A stretch of DNA of 26,018 nucleotides from Rhodospirillaceae bacterium (GTDB lineage: Bacteria; Pseudomonadota; Alphaproteobacteria; SP197). The notes beneath the pieces were generated by a model. It saw only the letters and a program-made list of their open reading frames with translations. It ran no database searches and had not been told where the DNA came from. The DNA lies in NCBI GenBank assembly GCA_018700655.1, contig JABIUG010000451.1:1-26018 (forward strand), written 5' to 3'. Both the position numbers and the translations under genes were made by a program. Below, one piece after another: positions 6,583-14,493 of this stretch; the first letter of the stretch is position 1; each line of letters begins with the position of its first letter.

Positions 6583-9500
6583 ATGAGCACCCGTCTTGCT
6601 GTCGATATCGGCGGCACCTTCACCGATATCGTGCTGGATCGTGATGGCGAGGAATGGACCGGCAAGGTCCTGACCACGCCGTCTGCCCCGGCCGATGGTT
6701 TCATGACCGGTGTCATGGAGGTGCTCGATGTTTCGGGTGTGAAACCCGGGGATATCGATCTCATCCTTCACGGCACGACGCTGGCAACCAATGCACTGAT
6801 CGAACGCAAGGGTGCGGTGACGGCGCTGTTCGTGACGCAGGGCCATCGCGATTCGCTCGAGATCGCCTATGAAAACCGTTTCGACCAGTACGACCTCATG
6901 GCCGACCGCACCGCACCGCTGGTCCCGCGCGACCTGCGTATGCCGGTGCCCGAACGGGTCAATGCCCGCGGTGAGGTCCTGATCGCACTCGATGAAGCTG
7001 CAGTGACCGCCTGGCTCGACCAACTCGAGGGCCTCAACGTCGGCAGTGTCGGGGTCGGCCTGCTCCATGCCTATGCCAATCCCGCTCACGAGCAGCGCAT
7101 CGGGGCGATGATCACGGAACGATTCCCGACGATGGCGATCTCGCTGTCGTCGGATGTCTGCCCGGAAATCCGCGAATACGAGCGCCAGACCACGACGGCG
7201 GCCAATGCCTACGTCAAACCAACCATTGCGCGTTATCTGGCCGATGTTGAAGCCCGGCTGAGCGAGACCGGGTTTACATGCCCCTGTCTGCTGATGACTT
7301 CGGGTGGCAGCCTAGTGACGATCGCGACGGCGCGCGAGTTTCCGGTGCGCCTGATCGAGTCCGGCCCTGCCGGCGGCGCTATTCTTGCCGGTCATCTGGC
7401 CAAGCGCCTGGGCGAAAACGAGGTCGTCAGCTTCGACATGGGCGGCACCACCGCCAAGATTTGCCTGATCGACGACGGCGAGCCCCTGCTGGGCCGTGTG
7501 TTCGAGGTCGACCGCGCCCATCGGTTCATGAAGGGCAGCGGCATGCCTCTCAAGATTCCGGTCGTTGAAATGGTCGAGATCGGCGCCGGTGGCGGTTCGC
7601 TGGCTTCGGTCGATCATCTCGGACGTATCCATGTCGGGCCTGAAAGCGCCGGTGCTGATCCAGGCCCGGCCTGCTACGGCCAGGGCGGCGCCAGACCGGC
7701 CGTGACCGATGCCAATCTGATTCTGGGCAGGCTCGATGCCGACGTTTTTGCCGGTGGCACCCTCAAGCTCGACACGCCTGCTGCCGCTGCTGTGCTCGAT
7801 CACCATGTCGGCCAGGCACTGTCGCTGGATTCCGGCGAAGCCGCGCTTGGCGTGATTGAAATCGTCGATGAAAACATGGCCTCTGCCGCACGGGTCCACG
7901 CGGTCGAGCGCGGCAAGGAAATACAGAACCGCACGATGATTGCCTTTGGTGGTGCCGCGCCGCTTCATGCCGCGCGACTGGCCGAAAAGCTCGGGATCGA
8001 AAAAGTCGTGATCCCGGCCAATGCCGGGGTCGGTTCGGCGGTCGGTTTCCTGCTCGCCCCGGTCGCCTATGAAGTCGTGCGCAGCCGCTACATCAGAATG
8101 TCGGCGTTTGATGCCGGGGGTCTGAATGCGCTGTTCGGGGTGATGAGCGAGGAAGCCCGCGAGGTCGTCGCGCTGGGTGCGCCGGGTGAGCCGGTGATCG
8201 AGCGCCGCCACGCCTATGCCCGCTATATCGGCCAGGGCCATGAGGTAAAGATCGACCTGCCCGACCGGCCGCTTGAAGCCGGCGACGCGATCTTTGTCGC
8301 CGACGCCTTTGAAGAGGCCTATCGCCAACAGTTCGGACGCACGGTGCCGGGCCTTGAAGTCGAGGTGCTGACCTGGTCGGTCACGGTCTATGCCGACCGT
8401 GGTCCCGTCGCCGAACGTGAGACCGCTTCAGTCGAGGCACGCGAAGTCACCAGCGATACCAGGCGCAGCGTTGTCTTCCCCGGTCATGCCGAACGTCGTG
8501 ATGCCTCGATCCATCAACGAACCGGCCTGGCCGGTGGCGAACAGGTCGCCGGGCCCGCCGCAATCGCCGAAAATCAGACCACGACGATGGTGCCGCCGGG
8601 CTGGACCGGCGGGGTCGACGGCGACGGCAATCTTACGCTTCTGCGTGAGGCCTATGCGGTCGAGATCGCCGATGATCTGGCTGCCGGGCTGCGCCATCAG
8701 GTGCTGTGGGACCGGCTGATCGCGATTGTCGAGGAACAGGCCCAGGCCATCATCCGCACGGCATTTTCAACCACCGTGCGCGAAGCCGGTGACCTCTCTG
8801 CCGGCGTGTTCGACATGCAGGGGCGCATGCTGGCCCAGGCGGTGACGGGCACACCGGGCCACGTCAACGCGATGGCCGCTTCGGTCAACTTCTTCCTTGC
8901 GAAGTATCCGCCCGATGCCATGAAGGAAGGTGACGTCTATGTCACCAACGATCCCTGGCTCGGCACCGGCCATCTGTTCGACTTCACGGTGGTGACGCCG
9001 ACCTTCCGCAACGGCGCGCCGATCGGCCTGTTTGCCTCGACCGTGCATGTCGTCGATATCGGCGGGCCGGGCTTTGGCCCCGATGCCGGCCAGGTCTATG
9101 AAGAAGGCCTGTGCATCCCGATCATGCGCCTGTTCGATGGCGGCGAACCCAACGACAGCGTGTTTGATATCGTGCGTGCGAATGTGCGCGAGCCGGTCCA
9201 GGTGGTCGGTGATCTCTATTCGCTCACGACATCGAACGATGTCGGCTGCCGTCGCCTGCTTGACCTGATGAACGAGTTCGGCATGAACGGCCTCGACGAG
9301 ATCGCTGACCACATCATCGACACCTCGCGGCGTGCCATGCTCGACGAGGTCCGCCGCCTGCCAAAGGGAAGCTGGCAACAGGAGATGACGGTCGACGGCT
9401 ACGACAAGGCGGTCGATCTAAAGGCGACGGTGACGATCGGTGATGACGGCATCGATGTCGATTTCACCGGAACCTCGGGGGTTTCACCCTTCGGCATCAA

Positions 9501-10242
9501 CGTGCCGCTGACCTATACCCAGGCTTATGCCAGCTTCGGGATCCGCTCGATCATCGGTCGTGAGGTGCCCAACAACGACGGTTCGCTTGAGCCTGTCCGG
9601 GTCACGGCACCGGAAGGCTGCATCCTCAATGCGCCGCGCCCGGCCGCGGTCACGGTGCGCCACGTGATCGGTCAGATGCTGCCCGATGTCGTACTGGGCT
9701 GCCTGGGTCAGGCGGTGCCGGGCAGCGTGCCTGCGGAAGGCAGCTCAAGCCTCTGGAACCCTTCGCTGCTGGGCGGCCATGGTGTCACCGGCGATCAGGA
9801 TTATGGCGACGCGACCCCGTTCTCGGTCACGATCTTCCATTCCGGCGGCACCGGCGCGCGCCCGGGCAAACACGGCCTTTCGGCCACCGCCTTCCCGTCG
9901 GGTGTGAGAAACACGCCGGTCGAGATCACCGAATCGATCTCGCCGATGATCTTCACGCGCAAGGAACTGACGCCGGGCTCTGGTGGCGCCGGCAAGTTCC
10001 GCGGCGGGGACGGCCAGGTGATCGAACTCGAACACGGTGAAGGCGCGCCCTTTGCCGTGCTCGCCCTGTTCGACCGCATCGACCATCCCGCGCGAGGTCG
10101 CGACGGCGGCGGCGATGCCGGACCAGGTGCGATCCGGCTTTCAGGCGGAAAGATCCTCAAGGGCAAGGGCAAACAGATCGTGCCTGCCGGGGAACGCTTG
10201 ATCCTGGAACTGCCCGGCGGTGGGGGTTTGGGCGAGAGTTAG
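6583..10242 (+). CDS. fused HyuA-HyuB hydantoinase/5-oxoprolinase-type ATP-dependent amidohydrolase
   Basis: A 1219-residue fusion of the two subunits found separately elsewhere in this window. Residues 1 to about 690 are HyuA: the actin-like ATPase start AVDIGGTFTD (6-15) and the second phosphate loop FDMGGTTAK (about 284-292). From about residue 696 to the end it is HyuB, beginning at the LRHQVLWDRL segment and carrying the REAGDLSAGVFD motif and a glycine-rich C-terminus. This layout and length match ATP-dependent 5-oxoprolinase (OPLAH), which opens 5-oxoproline to glutamate; N-methylhydantoinase and acetone-carboxylase-like enzymes are related. The substrate is therefore a cyclic amide or imide, specificity unknown. 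The start at 6583 follows a GAGGGA ribosome site that overlaps the stop of the DapA-type gene; the longer frame from 6547 would overlap that gene. It ends in TAG directly at the repeat block. Confidence 0.9.
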   Translation: MSTRLAVDIGGTFTDIVLDRDGEEWTGKVLTTPSAPADGFMTGVMEVLDVSGVKPGDIDLILHGTTLATNALIERKGAVTALFVTQGHRDSLEIAYENRFDQYDLMADRTAPLVPRDLRMPVPERVNARGEVLIALDEAAVTAWLDQLEGLNVGSVGVGLLHAYANPAHEQRIGAMITERFPTMAISLSSDVCPEIREYERQTTTAANAYVKPTIARYLADVEARLSETGFTCPCLLMTSGGSLVTIATAREFPVRLIESGPAGGAILAGHLAKRLGENEVVSFDMGGTTAKICLIDDGEPLLGRVFEVDRAHRFMKGSGMPLKIPVVEMVEIGAGGGSLASVDHLGRIHVGPESAGADPGPACYGQGGARPAVTDANLILGRLDADVFAGGTLKLDTPAAAAVLDHHVGQALSLDSGEAALGVIEIVDENMASAARVHAVERGKEIQNRTMIAFGGAAPLHAARLAEKLGIEKVVIPANAGVGSAVGFLLAPVAYEVVRSRYIRMSAFDAGGLNALFGVMSEEAREVVALGAPGEPVIERRHAYARYIGQGHEVKIDLPDRPLEAGDAIFVADAFEEAYRQQFGRTVPGLEVEVLTWSVTVYADRGPVAERETASVEAREVTSDTRRSVVFPGHAERRDASIHQRTGLAGGEQVAGPAAIAENQTTTMVPPGWTGGVDGDGNLTLLREAYAVEIADDLAAGLRHQVLWDRLIAIVEEQAQAIIRTAFSTTVREAGDLSAGVFDMQGRMLAQAVTGTPGHVNAMAASVNFFLAKYPPDAMKEGDVYVTNDPWLGTGHLFDFTVVTPTFRNGAPIGLFASTVHVVDIGGPGFGPDAGQVYEEGLCIPIMRLFDGGEPNDSVFDIVRANVREPVQVVGDLYSLTTSNDVGCRRLLDLMNEFGMNGLDEIADHIIDTSRRAMLDEVRRLPKGSWQQEMTVDGYDKAVDLKATVTIGDDGIDVDFTGTSGVSPFGINVPLTYTQAYASFGIRSIIGREVPNNDGSLEPVRVTAPEGCILNAPRPAAVTVRHVIGQMLPDVVLGCLGQAVPGSVPAEGSSSLWNPSLLGGHGVTGDQDYGDATPFSVTIFHSGGTGARPGKHGLSATAFPSGVRNTPVEITESISPMIFTRKELTPGSGGAGKFRGGDGQVIELEHGEGAPFAVLALFDRIDHPARGRDGGGDAGPGAIRLSGGKILKGKGKQIVPAGERLILELPGGGGLGES

Positions 10243-10509
10243 GGTTTTGTTTGTCTAGCCTCAGACGCCGGCTCTCGCTCCGCTCACTTGGCTAACGCGC
10301 CGTGGGCGCGGGCTCGCAGTCGCTCGCCGTCGGCCCTTCGGACCTCCCGCCATATGCGGCACCTCGGTGTGGTTATGCGCCGCCCTCAATAGATGACACT
10401 TGAGGTGGTGGTTGGACAGGGAGGCCCTTTTGGGCCGGCGTCTGAGGCTGGAGAAACAAGAGCGGAGCACGCGCCTGGCGTCTGAGGGAACAAGAAACAA
10501 AACAAACCC
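10243..10509. repeat. 267 bp non-coding repeat block with near-inverted ends
   Basis: The block fills exactly the space between two convergent stop codons. The left end (GGGTTTTGTTTGT at 10242-10254) and right end (ACAAAACAAACCC at about 10497-10509) are imperfect inverted repeats, 11 of 13 matching. CCTCAGACGCC occurs at 10259-10269 and, inverted, twice as GGCGTCTGAGG at 10437-10447 and 10477-10487. GCTCCGCTC (10277-10285) also has an inverted partner GAGCGGAGC (10460-10468). Smaller hairpins include GGCCC-TTTT-GGGCC (around 10424-10436) and CCTCAA/TTGAGG (10384-10405). Short open frames here are not protein-like. It may be a miniature mobile element, a clustered palindrome or a bidirectional terminator. 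Confidence 0.6.
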
Positions 10510-10755
10510 CTACCCGCCGGCGACGCGGGGCATGAGGAAAACCTCGGCGCCGTCAGGCACCGGTTGCAGCCAGGAATCGCGATAGAGCTTGCCATCAATG
10601 GCAACCGAGACACCGCGTTCGAGCACCGGTGTCAGCTCGGGATAGGCTTCCCCAAGGCGATCCAGCAACTGCTTGATGTTGGAGGCCTCGACGGGAAACG
10701 ATGTGCGTCCCCCTGCCTTCGAACGCAGGGTTGCGCCAAGCTGCACTTCGATCAC
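10510..10755 (-). CDS. MoaD/ThiS-like ubiquitin-fold sulfur carrier protein
   Basis: An 81-residue protein of MoaD size ending in the free VAGG tail. In MoaD, ThiS and related carriers the terminal Gly-Gly is adenylated and then thiocarboxylated to deliver sulfur. The beta-grasp pattern is visible: an opening strand (IEVQLGATLR), an amphipathic helix (NIKQLLDRLGEAYPEL), then VAIDGKLYRD and the AEVFLMPRVAGG ending typical of the family. The start is GTG; a TAGGAAT ribosome site overlaps the stop codon of the upstream molybdopterin-subunit gene, 12 nt away, so the two are co-transcribed. Its place at the end of a molybdenum hydroxylase operon suggests a role in cofactor sulfur transfer for that enzyme, but this is inference and it could be a general MoaD paralogue. 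Confidence 0.82.
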   Translation of the reverse strand: MIEVQLGATLRSKAGGRTSFPVEASNIKQLLDRLGEAYPELTPVLERGVSVAIDGKLYRDSWLQPVPDGAEVFLMPRVAGG

Positions 10756-10767
10756 GGCGGCGTATTC

Positions 10768-13044
10768 CTATCCGTCGATTGCCTCCACGATGCGGGGCGG
10801 TGACATCGGGATCTCGCCCAGGCGACGGTCGATGGCGCGGCTCACCGCGTTGCCCATGGCCGCCAGTGGCGGAATGATCGGGGTTTCACCCACGCCCCGC
10901 ACACCATAGGGATGGCCGGGGTTGGGAACTTCGACGATCACGGTATCGATCATGGGCAGGTCCGAGGCGACCGGCATGCGGTAGTCCAGGAAGCCTGGAT
11001 TCTGCAGCCTGCCGTCGGCGTTGTAGATGTATTCCTCGTTCAGTGCCCAGCCGATGCCCTGCGCCGCGCCGCCCTGATACTGGCCCTCGACATAATCGGG
11101 ATGGATCGCCTTGCCGGCGTCCTGCACGGCCAGGTAACGCAACACCGTGGTCTGGCCGGTTTCGGGATCGACCTCGACATCGGCGACATGCACGCCAAAG
11201 CTTGCGCCGGCACCTTCTGCGTTGATCTCGGCATGGCCGGCGATGGGTCCGCCCGTGCTGCCGGCAATGGCAGCGACCTCGGCAAATGACATCGCCTTGT
11301 TGTCACCCGCGTTGGGTCCGGACGGACGCACCTGTCCGTCCTCCCAGACCACGGCATCGACGTCGATACCCCAGACCTGGGCGGCCCGGTGTTTCATGAT
11401 CTCGATGATTTTGCGTGAAGCCTCAATCGTCGCCATGCCTGCTGAATGGGTCACGCGGCTGCCGCCGGTGGTGTCGTTGAATCCCAGTGAACTGGTGTCG
11501 GCAATGATCGCCTGGACGCGGTCATAGGCAATGCCCAGCTCCTCGGCCGCCATCATGCACATGCCGGCACGGCTGCCACCGATATCGGGCGTTCCAAGCG
11601 AGACCAGAACATTGCCGTCATCGGTGACATTGACCGAAACGCTGGTCAGGCCGCCAAAGTTGGGCCAGAACCCGCCGGCGATACCACGCGCCTGGTTGGG
11701 TCCCAGCGGGGCCTTCATGTTTGGATGATCACGCGCTGCCTCCAGGCATTCGACAAAGCCGATCGGGCCGAAGGTCGGGCCGTAAACCGAATTCATCCCT
11801 TCCTTGACGGCATTTTTCAGACGCAGATCGATCGGGTCCATGTCCAGCTTCTGGGCGATTTCATCGAGCACGCTTTCGATTGCATAACACGACATCGGTG
11901 CGCCGGGTGCGCGATAGGCCGCCGCCTTGGGCCGGTTGAGCACCACGTCGTAACAGTCAAAATCGATGTTCACGCAGTCATAACCTGCCATGGCGCAGGT
12001 CGCGCCAAAGCCGGCCGAGGAACCTGCGAAGGCACCGTGCTGATAGCTGAAGCGCCCCTCACAGGCCGTGATTTTGCCATCGCTGGTCACGCCCATCCTG
12101 ATCTTCATGCTGGTCGAAAAGGTCGGGCCCGAGGCGCGGAAAACCTCGTCGCGGCTCATGGTCATCTTCACCGGGCGATGGGATTTTTTCGCCAGTGCCA
12201 GACAGACCGGCTCCAGAAACACGGTCGTCTTGCCGCCAAAGCCGCCACCGATCTCCGATGAGGTCACGCGCAGGTCCGACTGGTTCATGCCTAGGATCGC
12301 CGCACACATCGTGCGTATGGAGAAATGGCCCTGGGTGCAGACCCACAGGTCGGCAAGGCCGTCGCGGGAAATGGCCGCAACACAGGCATGGGGTTCGATA
12401 TAACCCTGATGTGCGGCTTCGGTCACAAAGTCGCGCTCGACGATCAGATCGGCATCTCCGAATCCCTTTGCCACGTCACCCGTGGCAACCTTGGTGTATC
12501 CGCAAATGTTGGAAGGACTTTCCGGTGTCTTGTCGAGCCCCTCTGTGAACAGGTCATCGTGCAGCACCGGTGCGTCGTCGCGCATCGCTTCATCGACATC
12601 GGTGACATGGGGCAGGACCTCATAGGTCACGTCGATCAGCTTGAGTGCCTTGCGCGCGATCGCCATGGAAGTCGCGGCAACGCCGGCTACGGCATGGCCG
12701 TCATAGAGTGCCTTGTCGCGCGCCATCACGTTGCGCGCGGCATCCCACAGGTTCTCCTCGGCTTCGGCCTTGGCGGTTTCATCGCCGTCCAGCGCGGGGA
12801 AATCATCGCGCGTCACGACGGCCTTCACACCTTCCAGTGCTTCGGCCTTTGATGTGTCGATGCTCACGATCGTGGCGTGTGCATGCGGGCTCCGCAGGAC
12901 CAGCCCAAACAGCATGCCAGCCATTGCCATATCGGCGCCATAACGGGCCCGGCCGGTAACCTTGTCGTTGCCGTCCGGGCGCAACGGGCGGCTGCCGACC
13001 GTATCAAAAACCGTCTTGGGCGTGAGTTCCATATCGAGCGGCAT
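10768..13044 (-). CDS. molybdopterin-binding large subunit of a xanthine dehydrogenase family hydroxylase
   Basis: A 758-residue catalytic subunit (CoxL/XdhB/QorL type). It begins with the typical PLRPDGNDKVTGRARYGAD segment. It contains the GGGFGGK cofactor motif (about 265-271) and the active-site GVGET motif with the catalytic glutamate at E720. At the position of the CO-dehydrogenase loop (AYRCSFR) it reads AYRAPGAP (near residue 378), so the copper-binding cysteine of true CO dehydrogenase is missing. It should therefore hydroxylate an N-heterocycle or aldehyde with water as oxygen donor. The ATG at 13044 has a GAGGAG ribosome site and starts 2 nt after the stop of the [2Fe-2S] gene; the longer frame would overlap that gene. 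With the two genes upstream it forms the complete three-subunit enzyme. Confidence 0.9.
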   Translation of the reverse strand: MPLDMELTPKTVFDTVGSRPLRPDGNDKVTGRARYGADMAMAGMLFGLVLRSPHAHATIVSIDTSKAEALEGVKAVVTRDDFPALDGDETAKAEAEENLWDAARNVMARDKALYDGHAVAGVAATSMAIARKALKLIDVTYEVLPHVTDVDEAMRDDAPVLHDDLFTEGLDKTPESPSNICGYTKVATGDVAKGFGDADLIVERDFVTEAAHQGYIEPHACVAAISRDGLADLWVCTQGHFSIRTMCAAILGMNQSDLRVTSSEIGGGFGGKTTVFLEPVCLALAKKSHRPVKMTMSRDEVFRASGPTFSTSMKIRMGVTSDGKITACEGRFSYQHGAFAGSSAGFGATCAMAGYDCVNIDFDCYDVVLNRPKAAAYRAPGAPMSCYAIESVLDEIAQKLDMDPIDLRLKNAVKEGMNSVYGPTFGPIGFVECLEAARDHPNMKAPLGPNQARGIAGGFWPNFGGLTSVSVNVTDDGNVLVSLGTPDIGGSRAGMCMMAAEELGIAYDRVQAIIADTSSLGFNDTTGGSRVTHSAGMATIEASRKIIEIMKHRAAQVWGIDVDAVVWEDGQVRPSGPNAGDNKAMSFAEVAAIAGSTGGPIAGHAEINAEGAGASFGVHVADVEVDPETGQTTVLRYLAVQDAGKAIHPDYVEGQYQGGAAQGIGWALNEEYIYNADGRLQNPGFLDYRMPVASDLPMIDTVIVEVPNPGHPYGVRGVGETPIIPPLAAMGNAVSRAIDRRLGEIPMSPPRIVEAIDG

Positions 13045-13046
13045 GA

Positions 13047-13523
13047 TCAGGCTCCTCGCAGGTCGGCGGCGGTCTCCATAACCGCACGAATGATCTTGTC
13101 GTAACCGGTACAGCGGCAAAGATTGCCGGCCAGCCAGTAACGCACTTCGGTTTCACTGGGTTCCGGGTTGCGCTCCAGCAGGTCTTTGGCGGCGATCAGA
13201 AAGCCCGGTGTGCAGATGCCGCATTGCAGTGAGCCCATTTCCAGGAATTTCTGCTGCAGCGGGTGCAGATCGTCGCCGTCTGCCATGCCTTCGATGGTCT
13301 CGACCTTGCGCCCGACCGATTCAGCGGCCAACACCAGACAGGAGCACACCAGGCGTCCATCGAGCATGACCGAACAGGCACCGCAATCGCCCGAGGCGCA
13401 GCCTTCCTTGGATCCGGTCAGGCCCAGATGGTCGCGCAGGGCATCCAGCAGGGTCTCTTTGGGGTCACACAGGAATTCAACGGTATCGCCGTTGACCGTG
13501 GTGGTGATGTGGGTGCGGCTCAT
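13047..13523 (-). CDS. [2Fe-2S] small subunit of the molybdenum hydroxylase
   Basis: A 158-residue two-cluster iron-sulfur protein. The N-terminal ferredoxin-like domain has C42, C47, C50 and C62 (GCASGDCGAC then VCSC). The C-terminal helical domain has CGICTPG (C101, C104) and CRCTGY (C136, C138). All eight ligands are present, so it should carry electrons from the molybdenum centre to FAD. No signal peptide is seen, so the enzyme is probably cytoplasmic. The start codon overlaps the stop of the FAD subunit gene by 4 bp (ATGA at 13523-13520) and has a GGGAG ribosome site. Confidence 0.93.
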   Translation of the reverse strand: MSRTHITTTVNGDTVEFLCDPKETLLDALRDHLGLTGSKEGCASGDCGACSVMLDGRLVCSCLVLAAESVGRKVETIEGMADGDDLHPLQQKFLEMGSLQCGICTPGFLIAAKDLLERNPEPSETEVRYWLAGNLCRCTGYDKIIRAVMETAADLRGA

Positions 13524-14383
13524 AATGTTTCTCCCGCGCGTGCCTTGGCTATCACGGCAGCGCGGCGCGCCAGGACGCCGGCAACCTTGGTGCGGTACTT
13601 GATCGTGCCGCGTTTGTCGTCGATCGGGTTGCAGGCAGCCGATGCCGCTGCCGCCAGTTCTTCCAGCGTGGCCTCATCGAGCGATGTGCCGACCAGTGCA
13701 TTCGCACAATCGGCCACGAGCAGTGCCGTGGGTGCGACCGCACCCAGCGCCACACGGGCAGCGGTGCAGATGCCGTTGTCGTCCATCGTGAGGCTGACGC
13801 CGGCGCCGACCACAGCGATGTCCATCTCGGTGCGCGGAATGAAGCGCAGATAGGCATCGCCGGAACGGGCCGGGCGGGCCGGCAGGAAGACCGAGGCGAC
13901 CAGCTCGCCCTTGGCCAGTGATGTCGTGCCGGGGCCGGTGGCGACGTCCAGGGCCGCGATGTCACGTGTCCCGTCGGGGCCAACCACGCGTACTGTGGCG
14001 CCCGCGGCTATCATGGCGGGCACACTGTCGGCTGCGGGCGAGGCGTTGCACAGGTTGCCGATCATGGTCGCGCGTCCCTGGATCTGGGTCGAGCCGATCA
14101 ATTCGGTTGCTTCGACGACGCCGGGCCAGGCTGCTTTTATGCCGGCATGTTCGCCCAGAACCGCACCGGGTACGGCGGCGCCAATGCGGAAACCACCGTC
14201 TTCGGGTGTGATATCGGCCATGCCGGGGATGTGTTTGATGTCGACCACCAGATCGGGCTCGACCATGCCGGCACGCAACTGGACCAGCAGATCCGTGCCA
14301 CCAGCCAGAACGCGGGCCGTGCCGTCTGCCGACGACAACAGGCCAACCGCAGCATCTGATGTTGCGGGTGCTTCATAACGCAT
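13520..14383 (-). CDS. FAD-binding medium subunit of the molybdenum hydroxylase
   Basis: A 287-residue CoxM/XdhC-type flavoprotein subunit of normal length. The FAD pyrophosphate loops are visible as LAGGTDL (26-32) and the TMIGNLCNASPAAD segment (about 106-119, the counterpart of TIGGN in other members). The C-terminal CO_deh_flav_C domain follows. It passes electrons from the iron-sulfur subunit to an external acceptor. The ATG at 14383 has an AAGGGGA ribosome site 8 nt upstream. It is 110 nt downstream of the transporter gene on the same strand, so it may share that transcript or have its own promoter in the gap, where I see no clear boxes. Confidence 0.92.
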   Translation of the reverse strand: MRYEAPATSDAAVGLLSSADGTARVLAGGTDLLVQLRAGMVEPDLVVDIKHIPGMADITPEDGGFRIGAAVPGAVLGEHAGIKAAWPGVVEATELIGSTQIQGRATMIGNLCNASPAADSVPAMIAAGATVRVVGPDGTRDIAALDVATGPGTTSLAKGELVASVFLPARPARSGDAYLRFIPRTEMDIAVVGAGVSLTMDDNGICTAARVALGAVAPTALLVADCANALVGTSLDEATLEELAAAASAACNPIDDKRGTIKYRTKVAGVLARRAAVIAKARAGETL

Positions 14384-14493
14384 GTGTCCGTCCCCTTTTG
14401 GAACTTATGTGTTGTCTGGATCGTGGCACGAGTCCCGCCCTCAAGGCCAGTGTGGCGGAGAACAATTCCTCGGTGAAGGGCAGTTCGCGGCCG

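Noticed and set aside
7312..8328. 338-codon minus-strand frame inside the fused hyuAB gene
   Set aside because: Antisense shadow; the plus strand is continuous through both Hyu domains.
10261..10613. Short open frames in the repeat block between hyuAB and the MoaD-like gene
   Set aside because: They overlap inverted repeats, have no ribosome sites and give arginine/proline-rich text typical of non-coding GC-rich DNA.
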